Positions 1 through 5,229 of a DNA stretch of 6,572 nucleotides are shown here, piece after piece. The stretch comes from Candidatus Krumholzibacteriia bacterium (GTDB lineage Bacteria > Krumholzibacteriota > Krumholzibacteriia > Krumholzibacteriales > Krumholzibacteriaceae). The translations under genes were made by a program, and so were the position numbers. The stretch spans positions 1 to 6,572 of the forward strand of contig JAQVGR010000095.1 in the NCBI GenBank assembly GCA_028696635.1. The letters are read 5' to 3'. Within the stretch, counting starts at the first letter, position 1. The number at the start of each line of letters is the position of its first letter. Below the pieces are notes generated by a model. It searched no databases, was not told the DNA's origin, and worked only from the letters and a program-made list of their open reading frames with translations.

Positions 1-259
1 CGAGCGCGAGCAGGCCGAAGGCGATGAACAGTCCGTTGCGGAACCCGATCTTGTCGGAGACGGCGCCGGTCGGGATCGGTAGCAGGTACAGCGCCCCGCC
101 GATCACCCCCGCAATCGCGGTCGCGGCCTCGTCTCCGTACCCGACGCGGCGCGTCAGATACAGAACGAGGATGATGTTCATGCCGTAGTAGGCGAGGCGC
201 TCGAACAGCTCTATCGTGTTCGCCGCCCAGAACGTCCGCGGAAAGCTCCTGAATGACAT
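1..259 (-). CDS. POT/PTR-family MFS transporter, N-terminal 86 residues (partial)
   Basis: This is the N-terminal part of a proton-coupled transporter of the POT/PTR branch of the major facilitator superfamily, an inner-membrane protein that usually imports di- or tripeptides. The visible part begins MSFRSFPRTFWAAN and carries the family signature ExxERxxxYYG-like motif ELFERLAYYG at residues 17-26, followed by the rest of helix 1 (to about residue 36). A second hydrophobic segment lies at about 46-62, and the MFS loop motif GAVSDKIGFR is at residues 65-74. The gene continues beyond base 1, so about four fifths is missing. The ATG at 259-257 is 13 bases after the stop of the beta-barrel gene, preceded by a weak purine-rich stretch, so translation may be coupled. 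It is the fifth gene of the minus-strand operon. The family assignment is firm. The substrate cannot be told from this fragment, and divergent POT-like proteins with unknown substrates are common. Confidence 0.85.
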   Translation of the reverse strand, partial: MSFRSFPRTFWAANTIELFERLAYYGMNIILVLYLTRRVGYGDEAATAIAGVIGGALYLLPIPTGAVSDKIGFRNGLFIAFGLLAL

Positions 260-272
260 GCCGTACGCCCCG

Positions 273-1049
273 TCAGAATCCCACGGTCACGCCGATGAAG
301 ATCTTGAAGCCGGTCAGGTCGACGGTCCCTTCCTCGTAATCCTCGTCGACGGGCCATGGTCCGTAGTAGTCGACCTCTCCGGAGACCGGGTCTTCGACGG
401 TGTCGCGCACGAGGTAGGCGTCGTACGACTCGCCGTCCTGGTTCGTCGCCGTCCCCTCGAAACCCGAGATCGAGGCCCATCGCCCCGCCACGCCGACATC
501 GAAGCCGACCGAGGGGACGATCTCGAACCGCAGGCCCGCGCCGCCGTGAATCCCGAACCCCCACGTCGAGAGGTCGGCCTCGTACGAGGCGGTCTCGCCC
601 CCCGAGGCGAGCGACTGCGCGAAGAGGATCTTCGTGTGGTACATCCCCGCGCCCGCGAAGAGATACGGCTGCATCGACACGAGCGGCGGCTCCCAGTACG
701 CCGTGGCGGTGATCGGAACTGCGCGCACGGAATGCTCGTAGCTCAGCGCGTCGGATCCGATGCTGAACCCGAACTCAGAGGTCCCCTTCAGGTACCCGAT
801 CCCCACCCCGCCGGAGAACGCCGGGACGATCGGGAAGGTGAACTCGATCGAAGCCTCGGGTACCCAGGAGATCTTCTCCAGCTCGGCGATCCCCGCGAGC
901 GAGACGTTCGCCGCCTCGACGTAGTCGTTGAAATCGCCGTACGCGATATTCGCGTACCCGCCCCTGACGGCGATGCCCAACCCCGCATGCGCCGGCGCCG
1001 TTCCCAAGGCCGCCAGCACCAGCATGACCGCGATGATCGTCCTTCTCAC
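273..1049 (-). CDS. Exported outer-membrane beta-barrel protein, function unknown
   Basis: A 258-residue protein with a clear Sec signal peptide: MRR, a hydrophobic core to about residue 18, and probable cleavage after AHA at residue 22. The mature part has alternating hydrophobic/polar strands rich in Gly, Tyr and aromatic residues (for example PYLFAGAGMY and WGFGIHGGAGLRFEIVP), and it ends VTVGF with a terminal Phe. These are the marks of an outer-membrane barrel, probably eight strands in the OmpW/OmpA-barrel size range. An acidic, Tyr/Pro-containing insertion near residues 203-243 looks like a long surface loop. The start is GTG at 1049-1047, chosen because GGGAGGT lies 5-6 bases upstream and the signal peptide begins there. 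An ATG at codon 9 would remove the positive n-region. It follows ktrA by 39 bases and precedes the POT transporter by 13. I recognise the fold class but no specific family. Porin activity is not shown. Confidence 0.8.
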   Translation of the reverse strand: MRRTIIAVMLVLAALGTAPAHAGLGIAVRGGYANIAYGDFNDYVEAANVSLAGIAELEKISWVPEASIEFTFPIVPAFSGGVGIGYLKGTSEFGFSIGSDALSYEHSVRAVPITATAYWEPPLVSMQPYLFAGAGMYHTKILFAQSLASGGETASYEADLSTWGFGIHGGAGLRFEIVPSVGFDVGVAGRWASISGFEGTATNQDGESYDAYLVRDTVEDPVSGEVDYYGPWPVDEDYEEGTVDLTGFKIFIGVTVGF

Positions 1050-1070
1050 TTGGTACCTCCCGGTGCCCGA

Positions 1071-1087
1071 CCGCGCGCCGCGCGCGG
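1071..1087 (-). other. Perfect 7-bp GC hairpin in the ktrA-barrel gene gap
   Basis: Bases 1071-1077 (ccgcgcg) and 1081-1087 (cgcgcgg) are exact reverse complements around a 3-base loop, starting 2 bases after the ktrA stop codon. No T-run follows on the minus strand, so it does not look like an intrinsic terminator. It could stabilise the upstream mRNA or lower read-through into the barrel gene. In DNA this rich in CG repeats, chance is possible. Confidence 0.4.
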
Positions 1088-1088
1088 C

Positions 1089-1754
1089 CTATTCGTCGTT
1101 GAGTTTCTGGATCTTCTTGATGTCCTCGCGCGTTCCGATCACGAGGAGCACGTCGCTGTCCTTGATCGTGAAATCGGCCCGGGGCACGAGGACGAAGTTC
1201 TCCGGGACCAGTTCCCTTATGCCGATGACGTCGATGTTGTACCTCGTGCGCAGCTGCAGCTGGGCGAGGGTCTTGCCGACGAACTCCGAGACGGGCGCGA
1301 TCTCGGCGATCAGGTAGTCGCCGGTCATCGGGAAGTAGTCGAGCACGTCGGGGGTCGAAAGGCTCCGGGCCACCTTGACCGCCATATCCTTCTCTGGGTA
1401 TATCACGTCGGTCGCCCCGACCTTGCGCAGGATCTTCCCGTGGTCGTCGCTGTTCGCCTTGGCGACGACCCGCTTGACCTGCAGCTCGCGCAGGTAGAGC
1501 GTGATCAGCGTCGACGCGTTGGTGTCGTCGCCCATGCTGACCACCACGGCGTCCATCTCCTCGAGCCCGAGCGTGGAGAGCATCTCCTTCTGGGTGGCGT
1601 CGGCGATGATCGCCTGCGTCGCGTGCTGCCGGACCCGCTGAACGGTGTCCTCGTCGATGTCTATGGCGAGGATCTCGTGACCTTCCTCGAAGAGCGTCTT
1701 CGCCACGCTGAACCCGAAGCTGCCCAGCCCGATCACCGCGAATCTCTTGGCCAT
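1089..1754 (-). CDS. ktrA: KtrA/TrkA-type RCK regulatory subunit of potassium uptake
   Basis: A 221-residue cytosolic protein that forms the gating ring of a KtrAB/TrkAH potassium transporter. It has a Rossmann-fold RCK_N domain (TrkA-N) at about residues 1-125, with the dinucleotide-binding glycine motif GLGSFG at 9-14, the acidic ID-ID segment at 31-34 closing the second strand, and ADAT at 51-54. A RCK_C (TrkA-C) domain follows at about 140-221, with GDYLIAEIAPVSEFVGKTL starting the subdomain. In this family RCK_N binds ATP/ADP or NAD(H), and in Bacillus KtrA the RCK_C domain binds cyclic di-AMP. Whether that holds here is not visible. The single RCK_N+RCK_C layout and length match KtrA (about 220 residues) rather than the duplicated, about 458-residue E. 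coli TrkA. The ATG at 1754 has AAGGAA about 8 bases upstream. Its partner ktrB ends 34 bases before it. Confidence 0.95.
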   Translation of the reverse strand: MAKRFAVIGLGSFGFSVAKTLFEEGHEILAIDIDEDTVQRVRQHATQAIIADATQKEMLSTLGLEEMDAVVVSMGDDTNASTLITLYLRELQVKRVVAKANSDDHGKILRKVGATDVIYPEKDMAVKVARSLSTPDVLDYFPMTGDYLIAEIAPVSEFVGKTLAQLQLRTRYNIDVIGIRELVPENFVLVPRADFTIKDSDVLLVIGTREDIKKIQKLNDE

Positions 1755-1773
1755 GTCAGGTTCCTTTCCGACG

Positions 1774-1785
1774 GGCCCGCGGGCC
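1774..1785. other. 12-base perfect palindrome in the ktrB-ktrA gap
   Basis: The 34-base spacer between ktrB and ktrA holds ggcccgcgggcc, identical to its reverse complement. It lies between the ktrB stop and the ktrA ribosome binding site. As RNA it could form a 4-bp GGCC stem with a CGCG loop. This may tune the ratio of the two subunits, but at this GC content it could be coincidence. Confidence 0.3.
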
Positions 1786-1788
1786 GCG

Positions 1789-3174
1789 TCATCCGATCAT
1801 CACCTTCTCTTCGGCGTAGCGGAAGCGGCGGTATCGCTCACGTCTGGTGACGACGTAGGCGACGGTGAGCAGGCCCACGCGCCCGAGCAGCATCAGCACG
1901 ATCACCACGACCTTGCCCCCCGCGCTCAGGGCAGGGGTGGCCCCCATCGACAGGCCGACCGTCCCGAACGCCGACACCGCCTCGAACAGAAATACGAGAA
2001 ACTCGTTGCTCCCGGGCTCGGACGCGCCCATGTGAAACACCAGGAGCAGGACGAGCCCCGTCGTGATCGTCACCGCTGCGAGCCCGATGATCGACAGGGC
2101 CCGCGTGACGGTCTCGGCGGGGACGGTTCTTTTGAAGACGCTCACCGATTCGCGTCCCCTGAACCGGTTGAAGAAGATCGCCGCGAATACGGCGAGCGAC
2201 GTGGTCTTGATCCCTCCGCCGGTCGACCCCGGGCTCGCCCCGACGAACATCAGCATGACGATGATGAAGAGGGTGGCCGGCTGCAGGGCGGGGATATCGA
2301 GGGTGTTGAACCCCGCCGTGCGCGCCGTGACAGACTGGAAAAGGGAGGCGAGGACGCGCGAGCGCAGCGGAAGCCCGGCGAGGGCGCCCCGCCACTCGAG
2401 CAGGCAGATCAGCGCCGTCCCGCCTATCAGCAGTATCGCCGTGGTCGATATCACGAGCTTCGTGTGGAACGACCACTGCGCGCGTATTCCCTCGCGGCGC
2501 GCCCGCAGCCGCGTGCGCACCTCGTAGATGACGGGGAACCCGAGCCCCCCCGCCACGATCAGGCAGATCACCGTCGCGTTGAGCAGGATGCTGTCGCGCC
2601 AGGCGATGAAGCTCGTGCTGAAGAACGAGAACCCCGCGTTGCAGAACGACGAGACCGCGTGGAAGACGCTCGCGAACAGGGCTTCGCCGAGCGGCATCTC
2701 GCCGCGCCAGACCCAGAACAGCAGCACGGCCCCGATGGCCTCCAGGGCGAAGGTCACGCCGAAGATCGACCAGAGGAGCTTGCGGATCTCGCGGATCGGG
2801 GCGGCGGTGAAGGTCTCCGTGACTATCCAGCGCCCCTTCGTGCCGAGACCCTTGCCGAGGAAGAGGAAGAGGAAGACCGAGAAGGTCATCACCCCGAGCC
2901 CGCCGAGCTGTATCAGGAAGAGGATCACTCCCTTGCCGAAAGCGGTGAACTGCGTCCCCGTGTCGACGACAACGAGGCCGGTGACGCAGACCGCCGAGAC
3001 CGCTGTGAAGAACGCGTCGAGCGGAGCGACGGGATCGGACGTCGACGCGGCGGGCAGGGCGAGCAGCGCGCCGCCGATGATCGCGGCGGCGAGGAAGCTC
3101 AGGATCACGAAGGTGCCGGGGCGCATCCGCTGGATCCGCTTGACGATATCTGTCTTCGCCTGGCTGGCGTTCAT
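1789..3174 (-). CDS. ktrB: KtrB/TrkH-type potassium-translocating membrane subunit
   Basis: A 461-residue inner-membrane protein of the superfamily of K transporters (Trk/Ktr/HKT). Four M1-P-M2 repeats can be followed through their selectivity-filter loops: AVCVTGL (about 61-67), SFCNAGF (176-182), ARTAGFN (284-290) and AFGTVGLS (402-409). Each keeps the filter glycine that confers potassium selectivity. The family hallmark GASPGSTGGGIKTT (312-325) follows the third filter. Long hydrophobic helices begin near residues 22, 82, 137, 198, 238, 300, 361 and 421. The length suits KtrB (about 450) or TrkH (about 483). Pairing with a single-RCK partner favours KtrB, which in studied systems is a sodium-stimulated potassium importer working as a dimer on a KtrA octamer. 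The ATG at 3174 lies 10 bases after the stop of the preceding small gene and has only a weak ribosome site, suggesting translational coupling. Confidence 0.95.
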   Translation of the reverse strand: MNASQAKTDIVKRIQRMRPGTFVILSFLAAAIIGGALLALPAASTSDPVAPLDAFFTAVSAVCVTGLVVVDTGTQFTAFGKGVILFLIQLGGLGVMTFSVFLFLFLGKGLGTKGRWIVTETFTAAPIREIRKLLWSIFGVTFALEAIGAVLLFWVWRGEMPLGEALFASVFHAVSSFCNAGFSFFSTSFIAWRDSILLNATVICLIVAGGLGFPVIYEVRTRLRARREGIRAQWSFHTKLVISTTAILLIGGTALICLLEWRGALAGLPLRSRVLASLFQSVTARTAGFNTLDIPALQPATLFIIVMLMFVGASPGSTGGGIKTTSLAVFAAIFFNRFRGRESVSVFKRTVPAETVTRALSIIGLAAVTITTGLVLLLVFHMGASEPGSNEFLVFLFEAVSAFGTVGLSMGATPALSAGGKVVVIVLMLLGRVGLLTVAYVVTRRERYRRFRYAEEKVMIG

Positions 3175-3184
3175 GCGGTTCCCG

Positions 3185-3577
3185 TCATCTCCGGCGGCGC
3201 GGCCGGTGTCCTCTCGCGGGGGGCTCGGTGACGAATCCTATCGCCGGCGCGCCCCCGGGCGCGCCCGGCCCCGCCGCCTCGGGGACGGCGCCCTCGTCGG
3301 CGAACCGGACGACGGTCCTGACGTTCTTCCACGGGATCAGGATATCGACCGTGCTGATCCGCGGTTCGCGCTTCGATTTCGGGACGGCACGCCCGCGGCT
3401 GTCGCGCAGCTCGACGGTGACGAAGCGGCGGTTGCGCACCCACATCCCGATCTCGTCGACGGCCGTGACGGCGCACAGGAACGGCCCCTCCCCCTCGATC
3501 CCGGCGAAGGCGAGCCCCGAGGCGTCCTCGAGCAGCACGAAGACGGTGCAGCCGACAAGGTCCCGCGCGTCTTCCAT
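3185..3577 (-). CDS. Unrecognised 130-residue protein leading the potassium operon
   Basis: I do not recognise the family. Residues 1-94 look like a compact beta-rich domain: alternating strands GCTVFVLLED (9-18), FLCAVTAV (33-40), GMWVRNRRFVTVEL (44-57) and DILIPWKNVRTVVRF (78-92). The last strand pattern resembles small barrel folds (Sm-like, SH3-like or PilZ-like), but that is inference. Residues 95-130 are Gly/Ala/Pro-rich, probably disordered, and end in the polycationic RPRRRR. There is no signal peptide or membrane segment, so it is presumably cytosolic. The start is the ATG at 3577, with AGGGAG about 6 bases upstream. An ATG 39 codons further up would add Pro/Gly/Ser-rich sequence without a good ribosome site. 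The stop is 10 bases before ktrB, so it is very likely co-translated with the transporter and may influence its expression or activity. The reading frame is well supported; the function is unknown. Confidence 0.75.
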   Translation of the reverse strand: MEDARDLVGCTVFVLLEDASGLAFAGIEGEGPFLCAVTAVDEIGMWVRNRRFVTVELRDSRGRAVPKSKREPRISTVDILIPWKNVRTVVRFADEGAVPEAAGPGAPGGAPAIGFVTEPPARGHRPRRRR

Positions 3578-3626
3578 ATATATGCTCCCTGACCGGCCCG
3601 GCCCCGCGCCGGGCGACGTTCGGGTG

Positions 3627-3655
3627 ATTGTGCCGTCAACGGAGGCGAAATTCAA
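3627..3655 (-). promoter_or_regulatory. Candidate proximal promoter of the potassium operon
   Basis: On the minus strand TTGAAT (3655-3650; 4 of 6 matches to TTGACA) is followed after exactly 17 bases by CACAAT (3632-3627; 4 of 6 to TATAAT). Transcription would begin near 3620, giving a leader of about 43 bases before the ATG at 3577. The match is moderate and unconfirmed. Confidence 0.3.
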
Positions 3656-3687
3656 AGGAAAAAGAGATGCTGGGCCTGATATCGGCT

Positions 3688-3719
3688 CGACCATTACCGC
3701 TCAATCGGTCGGGCGGTAA
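3688..3719 (-). promoter_or_regulatory. Structured leader element with overlapping alternative stems
   Basis: Bases 3694-3700 (ttaccgc) pair perfectly with 3713-3719 (gcggtaa) around a 12-base loop, a 7-bp stem. The loop contains ggtcg (3707-3711), which is complementary to cgacc at 3688-3692 outside the stem, so a 5-bp competing or pseudoknotted helix is possible. If the distal promoter is used, this lies in the 5' leader of the potassium operon. A minus-strand T-rich tract (3667-3653) follows about 20 bases later. It does not match a riboswitch class I recognise. Confidence 0.3.
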
Positions 3720-3744
3720 GAACAACTCGGAGGTGTTGTCTAAC

Positions 3745-3781
3745 GATACCTGAGTATCATAACCCCGATGGGTATTATACC
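3745..3781. promoter_or_regulatory. Two inverted repeats with related half-sites (operator candidate)
   Basis: Plus-strand bases 3745-3749 (gatac) and 3754-3758 (gtatc) form a 5-bp inverted repeat with a 4-base centre. Bases 3771-3775 (ggtat) and 3777-3781 (atacc) form another with a 1-base centre. All four arms share a GTAT/ATAC core. The second repeat covers a TATAAT box on the minus strand, and the first lies about 20 bases downstream, the usual positions for a repressor site. Confidence 0.35.
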
Positions 3782-3803
3782 TGCAGACCGTTTGGTAGAT
3801 TAA
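3774..3803 (-). promoter_or_regulatory. Candidate distal promoter of the potassium operon (perfect TATAAT)
   Basis: The minus strand has a consensus TATAAT at 3779-3774, inside an AT-richer island. TTAATC (3803-3798; a weak 3 of 6 match to TTGACA) stands 18 bases upstream. Transcription would begin near 3767 and leave a leader of about 190 bases before the first gene, long enough for RNA-based control. The -10 is strong and the -35 is poor, which fits an activated or regulated promoter. Confidence 0.45.
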
Positions 3804-3848
3804 CGGCGCGGAAAAGGCGTCGAGACGTCGGACGGCCCCATAAACGCA

Positions 3849-3873
3849 CGAGGCGGGATGATATCCCGCCTCG
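3849..3873 (-). terminator. Perfect 11-bp hairpin, probable transcription end of the lysine-rich microgene unit
   Basis: Bases 3849-3859 (cgaggcgggat) and 3863-3873 (atcccgcctcg) are exact reverse complements around the loop gat. It lies 100 bases past the stop of the microgene and just before the promoter region of the potassium operon, where a terminator is expected. On the minus strand it is followed by TGCGTTTATG, so the T-run is poor. It may be Rho-independent with a weak tail or an RNA 3'-end stabiliser. Confidence 0.5.
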
Positions 3874-3902
3874 CACTTCCTGATTCGCGCCCGATCTTCG
3901 TG

Positions 3903-3963
3903 GCGCGATCTCATGATCGCGCTCCCGCGAGACGCGGGCGCGGCGCCCGATCCCCGGGCGCCG
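3903..3963 (-). other. Three back-to-back perfect hairpins in the microgene 3' region
   Basis: Three stems sit almost end to end. The first is 3903-3910/3915-3922 (8 bp, 4-base loop), the second 3924-3929/3933-3938 (6 bp, 3-base loop), and the third 3941-3949/3955-3963 (9 bp, 5-base loop). All are perfect and GC-rich. They start 10 bases beyond the stop codon of the lysine-rich microgene (stop at 3975-3973) and precede the 3849-3873 hairpin. They could protect the short mRNA's 3' end, add termination, or be part of a structured RNA. Confidence 0.45.
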
Positions 3964-3972
3964 GCCGGGCCT

Positions 3973-4068
3973 CTACTTCTTCTTCGGCTTCTTCGCGGCG
4001 GTCTTCTTCTTCGCCTTGGCCTTGGTCGCCGTCTTCTTCGCCGGGGCCTTCTTGGTCTTGCACGCCAT
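3973..4068 (-). CDS. 31-residue lysine/alanine-rich microprotein (histone H1-tail-like composition)
   Basis: The predicted protein starts MACKTKKAPAKKTATK and ends KKPKKK. It has 15 Lys, 8 Ala, 4 Thr and 2 Pro in 31 residues, no acidic residue, and a net charge of about +15. The AKK/KTA repeats resemble the C-terminal tails of histone H1 and of bacterial H1-like DNA-binding proteins, so nucleic acid binding or compaction is plausible but inferred. It is supported as a gene by GGAGGTGA at 4078-4071, a full 8-base match to the anti-Shine-Dalgarno sequence three bases (ACG) before the ATG, which predicts strong translation. It lies 72 bases downstream of the secreted-protein gene and may share its transcript. 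It has a single Cys at position 3. Low-complexity sequence makes homology hard to judge, and a chance frame remains possible. Confidence 0.6.
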   Translation of the reverse strand: MACKTKKAPAKKTATKAKAKKKTAAKKPKKK

Positions 4069-4140
4069 CGTTCACCTCCCGGTGGTTCGGGTGTACGTGC
4101 CTCGATCAACGGTCCTGTCGAACGACACTCCCTCGGCGGG

Positions 4141-5040
4141 CTAGTCCCGCCCGAAGATCCGCTTGTACCACGGGACCTTTTTCTCCTCTTTCGGCTGCTC
4201 CGGCTCCGGGGGCGCCTGCGCCTCCATCCGGTCGACCTGCTCGTAGATCGATACAGCGAGGTCGTCGCCGCGCTCGCCGGCCTCGATCCTCGACTCGACG
4301 AACGAGCCGAGCTTCTCCTGGTCGACGCTCCGCTCTGCGCCGTACGCCATCGCGCGGGTCATCTGCTCGATCTCGGGGCCGCTCATGCCGGCCTCCATCG
4401 CCCTGCCGACCGACGATTCCGCCTGCTCCACCGGCACTCCCACGCGCGCGGCCTCCTCTACGGAGATCTCCGCGCTCTCGATTTCACTGTCTTCCACGCC
4501 CTCGAGGACTCGCGCCTTCTCGCGCACCCGCTCTCGCGCGCGCTCGATCCGCCGGTCGAAGTCTTCCCTGTCCCTGTCGCCCCATTCCTTCTCTCCGGCA
4601 GGATACCGTCGGGCTCTCATGTCGCGCGCTTTCTCGCGCTGCCCCGGAGGCGCGCCTTCTCCTCCCCAGCCGGTCTTCTCTCCCCTGCCCCAGCCGGGGG
4701 GCGTGCCGTCGCGCCACCCCTCCATCCGCTCCTCGCTGAGCCCCTTCGGGCGGTAGCGCTTCCTCGCCCCCTCGGCCACGGCGGAGTCGCCGGCGTGCTC
4801 GCGCACCCGCCGCTCCATCCGGTCCCGCTCCCTGGACACCTCGCCCCGGCCCGCCTTCCCGAGCGTGTCGGCCGCGGCGTCGCGTCCCTGCTTCCCCTTC
4901 TGTATCCGCTCCTCGGCAGTCTTCTTCGCCTTCTCGGCGTCGCCCTTCTTTTTCTGCGCGCCGGCCTGCCCGCCGGGCGCGAGAACGAGCGCCCCCGCGA
5001 GCAGCATCGCGAGCGCGATCGCCGGAATGTTCCGTCTCAT
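4141..5040 (-). CDS. Predicted secreted, highly charged protein of unknown function (299 aa)
   Basis: A Sec signal peptide (MRRNIPAIALAMLLAGALV) is followed by probable cleavage after AGA at residue 28, so the protein is probably periplasmic. Residues 29-110 are Lys/Arg/Glu/Asp-rich and probably disordered or coiled. Residues 109-133 form a Gly/Trp/Pro-rich patch with GTPPGWGRGEKTGWGG, a PPGW-type motif seen in various exported bacterial proteins. Residues 150-182 are a charged helix (REDFDRRIERARERVREKAR). Residues 183-273 are helical with short repeated units (GVPVEQAESSVGRAMEAGMS, then a similar segment to GERGDDLAVSIYEQV). The tail is acidic/Pro-rich and ends WYKRIFGRD. The start is the ATG at 5040, with GGAGG five bases upstream. 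An in-frame ATG 25 codons earlier lacks a ribosome site and would bury the signal peptide. I do not recognise a family. It is read divergently from fbp. Confidence 0.75.
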   Translation of the reverse strand: MRRNIPAIALAMLLAGALVLAPGGQAGAQKKKGDAEKAKKTAEERIQKGKQGRDAAADTLGKAGRGEVSRERDRMERRVREHAGDSAVAEGARKRYRPKGLSEERMEGWRDGTPPGWGRGEKTGWGGEGAPPGQREKARDMRARRYPAGEKEWGDRDREDFDRRIERARERVREKARVLEGVEDSEIESAEISVEEAARVGVPVEQAESSVGRAMEAGMSGPEIEQMTRAMAYGAERSVDQEKLGSFVESRIEAGERGDDLAVSIYEQVDRMEAQAPPEPEQPKEEKKVPWYKRIFGRD

Positions 5041-5086
5041 GCCGACCTCCCTTCCGAATGGCCGACCCGCATCGGCCGACGCGGCC

Positions 5087-5115
5087 ATCCTGCAGCACGG
5101 GGCGGCCTGCGTCAA
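5087..5115 (-). promoter_or_regulatory. Candidate promoter for the secreted-protein gene
   Basis: On the minus strand TTGACG (5115-5110; 5 of 6 to consensus) is followed by a 17-base spacer and CAGGAT (5092-5087; 3 of 6). The start site would be about 40 bases upstream of the ATG at 5040. The downstream leader contains a 6-bp inverted repeat (5060-5065/5072-5077) near the ribosome site. The -10 match is weak. Confidence 0.35.
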
Positions 5116-5141
5116 CGAAAAACCGCCCGGCCACGATTGCC

Positions 5142-5170
5142 TTGTCAGGGAGCGCCGGACCTGCTATGGA
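5142..5170 (+). promoter_or_regulatory. Candidate promoter for the fbp operon
   Basis: TTGTCA (5142-5147; 5 of 6 to TTGACA) is followed after 17 bases by TATGGA (5165-5170), preceded by TGC as in an extended -10 element. Transcription would begin near 5177, about 50 bases before the fbp ATG. Together with the opposite promoter candidate, this makes 5041-5229 a divergent control region. Confidence 0.45.
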
Positions 5171-5178
5171 TTACCGTG

Positions 5179-5201
5179 CGGGCCCGGCCGGACCGGGCCC
5201 G
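5179..5201 (+). promoter_or_regulatory. Perfect 9-bp all-GC hairpin in the fbp leader
   Basis: Bases 5179-5187 (cgggcccgg) and 5193-5201 (ccgggcccg) are exact reverse complements with a 5-base loop, ending 14 bases before the fbp ribosome binding site GGGAGG (5216-5221). It would sit at the very 5' end of the mRNA if the promoter at 5142-5170 is used, so it could stabilise the message or limit ribosome loading. It has no T-run, so it is not a typical terminator. Confidence 0.4.
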
Positions 5202-5229
5202 GCGCCCCCAATCGCGGGAGGATCCGACG

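Larger units (their letters stand above)
3578..3972. other. 395-base non-coding segment between two minus-strand transcription units
   Basis: No convincing gene lies here on either strand. The segment runs from the start of the potassium operon's first gene to the stop of the lysine-rich microgene. Bases 3578-3640 are GC-rich leader. Bases 3641-3810 are clearly AT-richer than the surroundings and hold two promoter candidates, two short inverted repeats and a T-rich tract on the minus strand (3653-3667). Bases 3849-3963 hold four perfect GC hairpins. Minus-strand reading frames through it have Arg/Pro-rich or patternless translations and cross the hairpins. Confidence 0.7.

Noticed and set aside
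216..1850. 544-codon plus-strand open frame opposite the barrel and ktrA genes
   Set aside because: It is Arg/Asp/Val-rich without domain patterns and lies antisense to two recognisable genes. Open antisense frames are expected at this GC content.
1747..3231. 494-codon plus-strand open frame opposite ktrB
   Set aside because: The translation is a low-complexity Glu/Asp/Arg/His-rich shadow, whereas the minus strand encodes a clear four-filter potassium transporter.
3578..3767. Cyclic di-AMP (ydaO/yuaA) riboswitch upstream of the potassium genes
   Set aside because: The position is suggestive, but I cannot find the conserved core of that class on the transcribed strand.
3636..4109. 157-codon minus-strand frame through the non-coding segment, including a 93-codon part from an ATG at 3914
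   Set aside because: It overlaps the lysine-rich microgene in another frame, is mostly poly-Arg/Pro at first, then runs through hairpins and the promoter region, and has no good ribosome site.
4116..4127. tgtcg/cgaca inverted repeat in the 72-base gap after the secreted-protein gene
   Set aside because: It has a 5-bp arm with a 2-base centre, too short for a hairpin and not matching an operator I know. It is likely chance.
3913..5229. N-terminal extension of fbp by 439 codons in the same frame
   Set aside because: The extension is Arg/Leu/Pro-rich shadow of the secreted-protein gene. The family length and the GGGAGG site fix the start at 5230.
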